From positions 1-64,000 of the forward strand of contig ARYC01001291.1 of assembly GCA_000711775.1 (NCBI GenBank): 64,000 bases of DNA. The letters are read 5' to 3'. The stretch comes from Oxytricha trifallax (taxonomy: Eukaryota; Ciliophora; Spirotrichea; Sporadotrichida; Oxytrichidae). A program made the translations under genes and the position numbers. Below the pieces are notes generated by a model. It saw only the letters and a program-made list of their open reading frames with translations. It did not search any database and was not told the origin of the DNA. How positions within the stretch are numbered: the stretch's first letter is position 1; every line of letters starts with the position of its first letter. Below, in pieces: positions 1-10,177 of this stretch.

Positions 1-620
1 AGACCAATAAAAAATTATTGAAAGGTAAATCTAGCTTAGCATTGATAGCTCAACAAACTTTGATTTAATAGGCCAAAGTAATCTGAAAGTCACAAATGCA
101 AAACGTAAAATAAAATACAAGGACCAGAATAAAGTTCCAAGTCAAAAGAAATTAAATACATTAATTGAAGAGCACAAGGTACCAATAAGCAACTTGTAAT
201 GACGCTACAAAATGACAAACAGATAAATAAAAGTGTATTAAATTCTGCTTAATCAAGCGCTAAAGCAATTAAAAATCATACTCCATTTAAATAAAGGTAG
301 TTACAACCTCTCCTCAAATGCTGCATATAAGATTACATTATGACGAGAGGCTGCCTCAACAGTTGCAGGGAAGTCTAGCAGCATGTGCAGAATTTAACTG
401 GCTTTAAACTTTCTATTTCAAGGATAACAACATTCTTGAAAGAAGAGACTAGCCTTAGCTTTAGAAAGCAATATTATCTTAGTCCTTGAGTTAACATTTT
501 AAAGTCTAAGATTTAGAGATAGATAGCAGCGTTCTACTATATCCAAAACATTTTCGATGGGAAAACTATAATAAATATTGATGAAAGCTAAATCAAGTTC
601 AGCCAAAATAGGTCAAAGTC
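1..620. other. AT-rich sequence, no gene recognised
   Basis: I see no convincing coding frame here. An open frame upstream of the next ORF reaches back only to a TGA at about 591. It may hold the decayed 5' part of the transposase that follows. Confidence 0.4.
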
Positions 621-1166
621 ATGGAAGGCAAGAGGATTACTAAATCACACCACTAATCGAAAAGACTAGATCAAATAGGAATTTTTGCAGGACTCACAAG
701 TCAAAGCGAAGCATTCTTTGTTGTCAACAAAGGGAAAACATGTAGCCAAACCGTTTATTACTTCCTATTGCAATTGGTAAATCATTTAGACATCCGCGAT
801 TAAAATTGGAGAGCTACTACCATTATTATGCTAGATAATGCATCCTACCACAGAAGTGAATTTTTGACGAGAAAGCTCAGGCTTCTCAATATACCGACTA
901 TGTATCTAGGTCCTTATCATTTCATGCTTGCTCCAGTCGAGAGGTTTTTTGCGTAGATAAAAAGAGGGATAACTTACAACTCATTAAACACATAAAATTA
1001 ATTAAATGCTCAAATTAAAAATGATAAAAACCGGTAGAAGGTGCATTACTCATAGATTTAATCGCTTTCTGAATAAATTTAAGACATGAGTTGCGAATGG
1101 GCCCAAAAATGTTTCATAAAATCTATTACTAATGCACTTAATGACATAAGTCTATAGAACATTTGA
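621..1166 (+). CDS. DDE transposase (IS630/Tc1-like), C-terminal part
   Basis: This is an uninterrupted 181-codon frame in the ciliate code (TAA/TAG read as Gln, stop TGA). It contains the block IIMLDNASYHRS, typical of the second catalytic Asp of IS630/Tc1-like integrase folds. About 35 residues later comes APVERFFAQIKR, which supplies the third acidic residue (Glu). The first catalytic Asp, expected roughly 80-100 residues upstream of the second, is not in this ORF. The 5' end is therefore probably lost, or sits across an unrecognised interruption. The sequence differs clearly from the TBE transposases later in the window, so it is a separate family. It is probably a relic of a germline-limited element; no terminal repeats were found. 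Confidence 0.7.
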
Positions 1167-1613
1167 AATTGAATCACACTGCCAACTTGAGATTCTATTA
1201 CACGGAAGTGTAAACTCTAGTAAGTCTCAAGAATAAATATTTATATGAATTTATTCATTAATTTGCTTAAAGCTTTCTATTATTTACTTTCAAAGAATTG
1301 GGAATGGAGTAATTTTATTCAAATTGTAAAGTGTTATAAGGTTATTTAATCAAAATCTAAAAGTTCAGATCTAAAGATTTGTAAAATTCAAACATTAACC
1401 CTTAGACTATATTAATTTTGGATAAAAAGACTTTAAAATTAAATAACACTATTTCCAAAGTTATATAAAAGTCATTGAATGTAGATGAGTTCAATGCTAT
1501 AATAAAAATTTCCCTATAAAAAATAGTTAATTTCTAGTATTTTAAAGTTTTTATTCGACTTATTTTATCTTATATAAACATAAAGCTAAAATATTTTTAT
1601 TGAGAATACTAAG

Positions 1614-2414
1614 AGCGTATATCCGCGCACTCTAAATTCAACAAATAATTTCAATTAATATAAATACTATCTATTGCAAGTTTATATAAATTTATTCCTC
1701 ATAAAATTAAATAGGATTATTTGCAATACTATAATTTTATAAAAATTCATACAAATTTTATATGTTTCTGATGCATAGACGTCTCTTTAAAATATATAAT
1801 AACTAAATAAATTGTTCTAAATTTTTAATTTTACCTGTTTTAAAATAAAGCGGATATCCGCTTATTATAGTTTTTCGTAAATTTATTTCATTAAACTTAT
1901 TTCTATAAATGAAAAATTTCTTCTTAAACCTTGAACCCCTATTATACTGTTTATTTCATATATAATAAAGTTATTTAAGGGGAGCGGATATCCGCTCAAA
2001 ATACCGCGGATATCCGCGCTTTCAAATTATAAGTTAGGAAAAAAATGGTAACTTAAAAAAAAGTTTTCTCTGCTTTTATATTAAAAATTGTATATTAAAT
2101 AAATAGTTGGTCAGCCTTTAAGACTAAATTAGGTACTTGACTCTAACAAATTAATCCTTAATTTCAACTCAATAATATTGAGTAATTTATTATTTTAAGA
2201 ACTTTAAAGCAACATCTACAATTGTTTTAACAGATCTTTTATTTAACAATCTCAATTAAAATAATGATGAAAAATGAACTTGTTAATCAAGCCAATTTTG
2301 TTTAAAATTTTCTAAAGAAATTAGATATTAATTAGTTTTTACTATCAAAGCACTGTTTTGTTACTTTTAAAATCAAGCGCGGATATCCGCGGATTTGAGA
2401 GCGGATATCCGCTC
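1614..2414. repeat. Cluster of GCGGATATCCGC palindromes
   Basis: Five perfect palindromes with the core GCGGATATCCGC lie in 570 bp of otherwise very AT-rich DNA: 1848-1863 (flanks AAG/CTT), 1982-1997 (GAG/CTC), 2005-2018 (CG/CG), 2378-2391 (CG/CG) and 2399-2414 (GAG/CTC). A degenerate copy lies near 1614-1627. The last four form two close pairs, each with one GAG-type and one CG-type copy, in opposite order. I saw this 12-mer nowhere else in the window. No gene is visible within the cluster. Confidence 0.85.
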
Positions 2415-2897
2415 AAACAAAATAATGATAATAAAATATTTATTTTAGGTGGAAACATTTAGTAAATCTCGTTTAAAGTTAAAACATTTTATTCATAAAA
2501 TACTGTAGTTACTAATACGAAAGCTTATAAAATAGAATACTGTTGACATTTGTAGAACGCTATATAGGTTCCTCAAATTAACTTAAGAGTAATTCAAATT
2601 AATAAAACAACATAGTTTATGATTAAAGTCTAACCAGACTATTTTATTAAAGAATTCACTAATTTAAAGTAATGAAATAAATAAGAGATCGAACTACCTA
2701 GAAATTTATTAACTTAATTACCAATTTATAATAATATGTTTAGAATAGATTAAAAGTGGAAATGAAAATTCTTTCAAAATCAAAGGTTAACAATTCAAAA
2801 CCTTAAATCAAATATTCATTACAAAACCAAGTTTTTTGTATAAATTCAAGAAGAAATTAATCAATAGATATAGTAAATTCAAATTAATATCGATTCA

Positions 2898-4542
2898 ATG
2901 GGTAGAGGCAAATAGTCTAATCTTAACAATGCTTTTAAAAACAAGAAGATAATGAAAGCAGAACTGCATATCTCTGCATTTATTGTAGCCAACTAAATAG
3001 GCCAAATCAACTTCTGTCTTCCAAAAATATTAGAGGCCATGTAATAACCTCACATAAAACTTTTCTCACAAATCAAAACATTTCTCTTTAAGGTTTCAAG
3101 GTAGCCGAGGGTCGAGATTATCAAAAGACCAGCCAAAAAATATAAGTCTCGGACACATCGGAAGTAAAGAATTCAATAAGGGCTAAATCAGAATACATTG
3201 TAGATTTATTAAAGTTAAAAACTCGTGACTACGACTCATTTGAAAGTGGTAATGAACAAATGGAAGTTGAGAGATAAGAGTTTAACTAAGTACTTTCTAC
3301 ATTTTAGGAAAATGGGTATTTAAACTAATTAGAGAAAATTAACATAACTACAGATAGGAAGCCCGATTTTTTTCAGTGAAGTCAATGAGCAGCTTTAATG
3401 CAAGCATTAGATGATTAACCACTTAATTAAATGCCTATAAATTTAGAAATAAAATAAAAAGGCTGAGAAGGTAATAATTGATTTTGTCACTCCTGAAAAC
3501 TAAAACAAAAAGATTGCTTAGAGAGTTAAAAGTTAATCAGATAACTAGGTTAATTAAGTTGAATTTACAAAGAAAAATCTTGTGAATTAAATCTAAGTTT
3601 ACAAGAATAATCTCTTAAACGATAATTTACAAAAGCAGCATACTGTAAATAAATTTATAAATAAATGCTTTAATTATCTTCTTGAGCTTGTGGAAGAAGT
3701 CATAAATTATTTATACTCAGAGTAGTAGATGATTCTTAGTGAAACTATTCAACAAATTTAGTAATAAAGCGATATAGACTTCAAAAAAATAAAAGAACAA
3801 ATTGATCAAGAAAGATAGCAATACGATGAAATCTTAGAAACTTATCAAGGCATCCTCGACAAAGTAGATGAAAATTTGGAAAATAACTTAAAAGAATTAA
3901 ACAAAATACCCTCGATTCCAATTAATGCAGATTTAACTAAAAAGGGGTTCTGCAAAAGTTTATCAAGCGTCCATCAAAAGATATATGGATAAAAATTTTC
4001 AGCAGTAGCAATTGACTACGCCTGGCCAATAGATTTGAAAACTGAAAGTGGGAATCAATTTATTCCTTATTAGACTTTATCTATGAAAGATCTTTATGAG
4101 CTTGAAATTGAAGACTTGCAAGACCAAGGATACCTTTTCATGTGGACAGTGGCACAGAAATTCGTTGATGCAATAGCTTTCATGCTTCTGAAAGGTTACA
4201 GGTAAGGAAATCAAATTGCTAAACATTTTTAATTATAGAATTGTTGATTCAATTTGCTGGCTAAAGAAAGGCTAAACTAAGAAATACAAAAAAAGACCTG
4301 GTTATCATGTTCGTCATAGCAAAGAGATTTGTCTCATAGGATTAAAAGGAAATATTCCAACTACCATGAAATCATTTACTGCTGATGACATAATTGAAAG
4401 TATACCTGGGAAAAACTCTGCAAAACCAGAGGCATTAAAAGATATTATTGAGAAACTTTGCCCAGGTGGACACTATTTAGAATTGTTTGCAAGGGAGAAT
4501 AACTTAAGGGTTGGGTGGGTGTCTGTTGGAAATGAGATATGA
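2898..4542 (+). CDS. MT-A70 family methyltransferase-like protein with N-terminal zinc finger
   Basis: The C-terminal half has MT-A70 (METTL3/MTA1 family) features: AIDYAWPIDL where catalytic members have DPPW, then GYLFMWTVAQKF, a conserved GY just before an intron, GYHVRHSKEICLIG, SAKPEALKDIIEKL, and a terminal LELFAR...GNE. These proteins methylate adenine in RNA or DNA using S-adenosylmethionine. Loss of DPPW suggests a non-catalytic partner subunit (inference). The N-terminal part carries a C2H2-like finger, CIYC...HVITSH, around 2975-3055. A canonical 37-bp intron (GTAAGG...TTATAG) spans 4202-4238. Two frame changes, in an A5 run near 2930 and a T7 run near 3367, are needed to join the N-terminal frame to the rest. 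They could be tiny IESs or base-call errors. The start ATG at 2898 is the first Met of the inferred protein; the stop is TGA. Confidence 0.8.
4202..4238 (+). other. Spliceosomal intron in the MT-A70 gene
   Basis: The 37-bp AT-rich interval begins GTAAGG and ends TTATAG. Removing it joins GYR to IVDSICW within the MT-A70 fold. Confidence 0.8.
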
Positions 4543-5739
4543 GCTTTCATGTCAATTAATTTTAATTTGCATTTAAATTTCATTCTATACTTCAAAAATT
4601 TTACCTTAATTATAAAGAATTTAATATTTATAATTATTAACAGCTAATTAAAGCATTTAAAAGTGGTATACTATATATATTTGAATTTTAATTTGGATTA
4701 TTATCAGTTTACTACTATATATCTCTCATTAATTAAAAATTTAATTAAAAAAATTTGCTTAACTTTAAATCTCTGCCATACACAAGTATTTCTCTTTAAG
4801 TTATCTGGGCACAAAACGGCATTGTTGCATGTCACCAATTCGTATGGTAATGATCCATTTATTAAAAAAATAATTATCAATTTATATTAAAAATATATTT
4901 ATTATTAAAATATAAAGTGAATCTGTATGGGAAAACTAAATGTTCTTTTCCTGACACTCTCCATGATATCTGTAAATTTAAACCTTAAAACACAAGGAAT
5001 ATAGTCTAATCTAATAAGTTTTGAGTTTGAAATTTGTATTGAAAGGTTAACAAAGCTTATAATTATAAATAGGAAAAGCTAATTTCATTTTCATGGATTT
5101 CGATTAAGAGATATTTAAATATAAATAATTTCTCTGGTATTTCTTATAAAATGAAAACAATAAACTAATTCTAACTACTTTTATGCATTTAAAAGAAAAA
5201 ATATTAAATTTTAAATATAAAGTCTTTAATTGTATTTTATTCAATAAATTTAATTAAGCTTGATTGAGTACTATTTGCATTTAAGTTTAAAGGTATTACT
5301 AAAATAAGCAATTAATTTGAATAAGGAATTTTTCAAATGATATTCCTGTAAAATATTTGCTATATGCTTAAATCAAAATTAGCAAAAGATTACTTATTAA
5401 ATCTATTTCCAAAAATTTACTAATATAGTCTTTTTTTGTTGATTTTGTATAGAATTTGGAGGTATTTTAAAAATGCAATAATATATTTATATTTTTGGAT
5501 TTTAATTAGATATAGTCCTTGAGGGAGACCGTGAAACTAATACTTAGACTGCTAGCGGCGTTAGCAAGCTAGATACGACCAAATTATATGGCCGCCGAAA
5601 ACTTCTTAAAAATTTACATTCTAAAAAAATTACGATCCTTATAAATTGGCATAAATTATACAAACTTACACTTTAAATAAGTAATTAAAGATAAAACATC
5701 GAGATGAAAATCATTATTGAGGTTATTAGATTTATATTA
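4543..5739. other. AT-rich intergenic DNA
   Basis: No supported gene. A 75-codon ATG-to-TAA frame at 4663-4890 has no recognisable content and TAA is not a stop here. I read the region as germline-limited spacer. Confidence 0.5.
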
Positions 5740-5905
5740 TTGTAGGAATACCTTCGATTTGGGGAAATTAAATTAAATTATATTAAAATTAATTAATTAA
5801 TAATTACATACAGTTATGTTTTTGGAAATTGTCTCCAAACCCTGGATATATTATACTCTCTGGATATTGCATTAAAAATGAGACGGTGGTTGCTATTGCT
5901 AGAAT
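5740..5905 (+). mobile_element. TIR element (TTGTAGGAATA family), left part, split by a TBE
   Basis: The sequence starts TTGTAGGAATACC after a TA dinucleotide. It shares about 160 bp with the copy at 25263, including blocks like ATGTTTTTGGAAA, CTCTCTGGATA, GCATTAAAAAT and GGTGGTTGTTATTGCTAGAAT or close variants. The similarity stops exactly where the TBE end begins at 5906. No right end was found downstream. Confidence 0.65.
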
Positions 5906-6000
5906 CAAAACTCCAAAACCCATTAGTGAGGTTTATAAGTGCTTAGATTTGAAGGGAATTTGTTAGAGGTTGGGGATGTTTAATAGGTCCACCAAATAAA
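5906..6000 (+). mobile_element. TBE transposon terminus (remnant)
   Basis: The sequence after an AAT target begins with degenerate telomere-like repeats (CAAAACTCCAAAACCC). It then matches the TBE end at 60549 over about 60-70 bp (TTAGTGA, GTTTATAAGTGCTT, GGGAATTTGTTAG). No TBE genes are recognisable downstream, so this is a truncated or heavily decayed copy. Confidence 0.7.
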
Positions 6001-6739
6001 TCTTTAACTATATTAGGATGGTTATTATAATTAAGATTTTAAGAATTATGCACTCCTGTTAAGATGTTTACTTTATTAAAACACATAATTAAGTAACTAC
6101 CCAATTTGATTGAAGTCTCAACATTAGTACTATCCTATATAATTCTATAGTAATTAAAATAAAAATTAAAGTTGTCTTTATCTCAAAATCTTGTTACTTT
6201 CTCATATGTTCTTTTCTTTATAAGAAAAACTTAAATTAGTTGAATTCCTGTAAAATAAACATTATCAATAAATGTTTATAATACATAATTTACTTTTAAA
6301 TTATCATATATTAGCCTTATATACTAATGGAAAGAACATATCATAAATTTTAAAACCTATTTCAAAAAAAGTCTTCCCCTTTAATAGAATCTTTTCATCA
6401 AATTGTAAGAATTTTATTTTAATATCTCGCTGAAAATAAATAACTTACAAAAGAAGAATAGAGTTGAATAAAATAGTTTTAAATATAAAATTATAATTTC
6501 TTTGAATTAGAATTTCATTTTCTTCTTGAAATGATTGATATTTCTAGATCCAGATAAAACTTACTAAAAAGAATTATTAAATAAAATTAGAGAATAGAGC
6601 ATAAAACAAATAATTAAATTTCTATAGAATATTATACACTAACATAAATTGCATTGAAAATAGTAGAGTAATAACATAAAACGCTATAATTCTATTTTAT
6701 TTATTAAATATAAAAACAAGTGAAAAATTAAGCCTCTAA
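6001..6739. other. AT-rich DNA without a recognised gene
   Basis: No coding frame or TBE gene remnant could be supported here. Confidence 0.4.
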
Positions 6740-7500
6740 CCAAACTAAACCCTAATCCCAAACATCATCATATATCCAAATATAAAAGAGTCCTTTAAAT
6801 TAACAGGATGGAATTGGGATTGATTGAAGTTTTCTCTATGGAGTGATCTCTGGATAGAAACCAGAATGCACAAGAATATCTCTAATAATGTAGAGGAAGA
6901 ATGCTAGATTCTGCTCTGCTGCATTTTCATTATCTACATCTTGAATATGCTCAAGATCCTCACAATATAATCAATCATTTTTTATTATTAAATTAATCAT
7001 AAACCATTTTCAATTAGATTTAATGCTATGATTAGAAGAATTGATAAAGTTATATAGCAATTATTTTACATAATTCCTCCTTGATATCCTCGTACTAAGA
7101 AAGTTGGATGATTATTCTGAAGAGTGTTTGCTCACTCAAATCAAGGTTTTTCAAGGTTTTTTCGAAGAAAGTACATATAAAAATTAATTAAAATCAGTAA
7201 ATTCAAAGTTTAAATAAATAGCATTAAGATTATCTAAATTAAATGATATAGGGTGATTGCAGAATTAAATCAATTATTAAATTAAAAATATAAATATAAG
7301 AAAGCTAATTTACGCTTTCACCTACCTCTAATAATAACAAGCTATTATTAAACATTCAAAAAACCAGAAAGTTAAGTAATTTTGGAGGTAGTTGAAGGCC
7401 TTCTCGTCCAACTTCACTTAGTGGTTCTAGAACAAGAAAAAATCAAGATTTAAATACTTAAGTTTTGTAAATCCCCACTTCCCACTAAGCTTAGTAAAAA
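6740..7500 (-). CDS. Hypothetical protein, interrupted gene
   Basis: Three coding-like blocks lie on the minus strand: about 7500-7370 (VKLDEKAFNYLQNYLTF), 7185-6960 (EKTLKNLDLSEQTLF, YEDIKEELCKIIAIQLYQFF) and 6960-6750 (EDLEHIQDVDNENAAEQN, FFLYIIRDILVHSGFYPEI). The blocks have normal amino-acid composition and clearly higher GC than the AT-rich gaps, which are presumably IESs or introns. I do not recognise the family. It is divergent from the propeller gene starting near 7517, leaving almost no intergenic space, so a shared promoter is likely. Ends are approximate. Confidence 0.5.
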
Positions 7501-7516
7501 AAAAGATTATAACAAA

Positions 7517-9757
7517 ATGATTTAATTAATATTCTAGTATTCTTTTCCTAATGCTTTACACATGCAAATGAGTTAAATTTCTCATAGTACTTTGCCATGT
7601 ATAACTTCCAAACAAATTATGAGCTTCGATTTAAACCCAATGACTAGAGAAATTATTTTGATAACAGAGAGTGAAATAGCAATATTCGATATTGATTAAA
7701 ATTAATTCAAAGCTGTCAAGACTTTCAAGCAGCTTATGAGTTTTAATTTCTAATAGTCTCCAGTGGTGTAGAATATTGGGGAGACAAAAATAACTATCAA
7801 AGAATCTAATAGTAATGACAAGAATTTTAAGCGAAGTAGCTCTTTACAAATCAAGGAAGTAGTAAGCCATGAACAGATTAACAAATTCAATAAATATAGA
7901 AGAATTAGAATTTTATCAAAACTTTCTCTTTTTACCTATATAATTTCTGAGTTATAATAAAGAATAACAAGTAAGTTTTTTTTGATTCTAAGCTACAATT
8001 CTCCAAAGATACCTTCTCTGATTCTATTGGGGTAGTAGACATGTTAGTTTCTTATAAATCTGAAGAATTCATCACAGTTACTAAAAATCTGGGGCGGTAC
8101 CTGTCTCACCACCACACTTTTTATTATATTTTTTATTCAAAAAAGTCAAAGTCCTAGTCAAATTTGGGTTGAAATTCACTATTAAGGTAATAAAAATAAT
8201 TATTTGCAATACTTAATTATATTGAAGTTAAAAATAAATGTACTTTTATTATAATTTTCATTTTATTTTAACATGCATTATGGCACGAAATGTTTAATCC
8301 ATTGTGAAATAAATTATGAATTTAAAACTTTTTCGTATTTATTTACATAACTTGCTCTTTATTAAGAGTTAAACTTGATAAAATACAATTAAAATATAAA
8401 ATTATCTTGAGCGTATTTTAAATGACGTAAATTCAACCTTTATAAAAATGAGTTTAGGTTAATAAATTCAAAATTGTTACTAATTATAATATCTTAATGC
8501 AAAAAATATTACAACTTTTCGTGCAATAATCTATTAGAAAATAACTAAAATATTCTGATAAGAGGATACTTTTTTGAATTTTTTCTCTTCGTAAAAGTTA
8601 CTTAATATTATTTTTATTAATTTATTCGTGAATTTCAACCCAAATTAGACTAAGACTATGAGTTTTTTGAATAAAAAAATTTTTATAAAAAGTGTGGTGG
8701 TGAGACAGGTACCCCCCAAAATCTGTGACAGATTAGAGTTTGGACCTATATGATTTATCAAATAGAGAGACCTATGCCACCGATCATTGAGTTGCCTGTT
8801 AATGTTAATCATGCTGATAGTAATCTACATGAATTTATAACAAACAAGAAAAACATACATTTTAATCTTACAGTCGACTAGCTATGCCTCAATAATATTT
8901 GTGATATTCTGGTTTGTAGTTCATCATAATCGAATGAAATAGCTTTTTTTTACATTGAAAGAAGGTAAAAATTTATACTCTCTTGACTACGTATAAAATG
9001 AAAATTAATAACCATAATAAATGGTAAATGAAATTTAAAGCCCTAAAAGTATATATAGTCATCAAAATTTTAGTAATTATACTCTACAAATACCTTAAAG
9101 TTTACCAAAATAAAAAATATTTCACCCTAATATTGAGCTAAGAAAAAGTAAATACTCACATGATCAAGGTTTTTTTCACAAAGCACTTTGAAAATTAATT
9201 AAGATATTTTTATTAGCTCAAAACTTTCCAAGAATTTGTATTCATAATGAATTGCAAAAATTTTGATATAATTATTTGGGATTTGAGATTAGAGAAGGTA
9301 TATAAGAATTTTAGTTTGCATTCAATTTGCTTTGGAAATGGAATTTAGGCAAACTTAAAATAACCCATTTTTGAATTCATTTATCCTGGTTTGAGCAATT
9401 TTAAGACAGGCTTTTTAATAATTCATAGAAAGCAGAATGTCCATGATGTTTCTCTTCACTCCGGTAAGTAATCTGCATTAAAATGAAGCAAGCTTGATAT
9501 TTTTCGAATAAATTCTCCTGAAAAAGTTAAATCAACTTTTTAATTATTAAGTTATTAGAGACTTTAAATAATACATAGGAAAGATTAAATCTGTTGAAGT
9601 TGAAGTTGAAAGGGAAAGGGAAAAACTAATCAGATATAAATATATATATATCGAAATATAATACTTGATTAAAGATTGCATTATAGAGAAAAGATACGAC
9701 ATTAATATAGCAGAGAAGGGAGTAACGCTTAAAATAGATTAGATTTGGAAAGACTGA
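7517..9757 (+). CDS. Beta-propeller (WD40-like) protein, interrupted gene
   Basis: Successive blocks read like propeller blades: MSFDLNPMTREIILITES, IAIFDID, SEEFITV, then WTYMIYQIE, FVFIMNCKNFDIIIWDL and GNGIQANL, followed by a charged tail ending IDQIWKD and TGA. Possible introns are a 38-bp GTAAGT...CCAAAG near 7974 and a 25-bp GTAAGT...TGAAG near 9466; both put neighbouring blocks in one frame. A 661-bp IES with a MITE sits at 8076-8736; removing it between AGTT repeats joins FIT to VWTY in frame. The start could be the ATG at 7517 or the one at 7562. A further interruption lies between about 8965 and 9175. Function beyond a scaffold-type propeller is unknown. Confidence 0.6.
8076..8736 (+). 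other. Predicted IES (pointer AGTT) containing a MITE
   Basis: The direct repeat AGTT occurs at 8076-8079 and 8737-8740. Excising 661 bp (one repeat plus spacer) joins GAATTCATCACA-GTT to TGGACCTAT in a continuous frame. It also removes an in-frame TGA at 8725-8727 that would remain if only the MITE and one target copy were lost. Without the MITE the IES would be about 27 bp. Confidence 0.6.
8092..8717. mobile_element. MITE with 8-bp target duplication
   Basis: The 626-bp element has long terminal inverted repeats, about 90 bp, beginning GGGCGGTACCTGTCTCACCA and ending with the complement (one mismatch in the G/C run). It is flanked by AAAATCTG at 8084-8091 and 8718-8725. An 8-bp duplication is typical of hAT-like elements. 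There is no coding capacity. Confidence 0.9.
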
Positions 9758-9916
9758 GACAAGGATTTTGTTTAAATTTTAAAAAATTTATCAGTGCTAT
9801 AAGCTTGAGAATACAATAATAAGAGCGGGTGAAGGGTCACTTCTAAAAATAAAATCTCCTTATTGCAATAATTATGAGTAAATTGAATCTTTATAAGACT
9901 TCACCCTCAAGTCAAG

Positions 9917-10177
9917 TCAGTGCTCATAGACCAGAACCTTCTTGATGAAGACCTTCATCTCGGCTCTTGAGATAGTGCCGTTGCCGTCCTTGTCGAATTC
10001 CTTGAAGCATGCTTCGAAGTCAGCCTCGGAGAACTCGCCGTTCTCTCCCATTTCGGTGAGTGTGTTCTTGACGAAGGCCTTGGTCTCTGAATTGTCGAGG
10101 TGACCGCTGTTGTCTTTGTCGTAGGTTTACCAAATGTCGTCGATGCACTTTTCGATGATGGAGTCGATGTCTGACAT
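9917..10177 (-). CDS. Small two-EF-hand calcium-binding protein
   Basis: This is an intact 86-residue ORF (one TAA read as Gln) with two canonical EF-hand loops, DKDNSGHLDNSE and DKDGNGTISRAE, at residues about 20-31 and 60-71. It resembles one lobe of calmodulin or centrin. Such proteins bind Ca2+ and regulate targets or buffer calcium. The gene is unbroken and its codons are strikingly GC-rich at third positions (GCC, TTC, AAG, GAC), unlike its neighbours. That suggests high expression or a different codon-use history. It is convergent with the propeller gene, 160 bp away. The start ATG at 10177 is the only Met before the first helix. Confidence 0.9.

Noticed and set aside
4663-4890. 75-codon frame
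   Set aside because: Its end is a TAA, not a stop in this code; the composition is that of AT-rich spacer and no motif is present.
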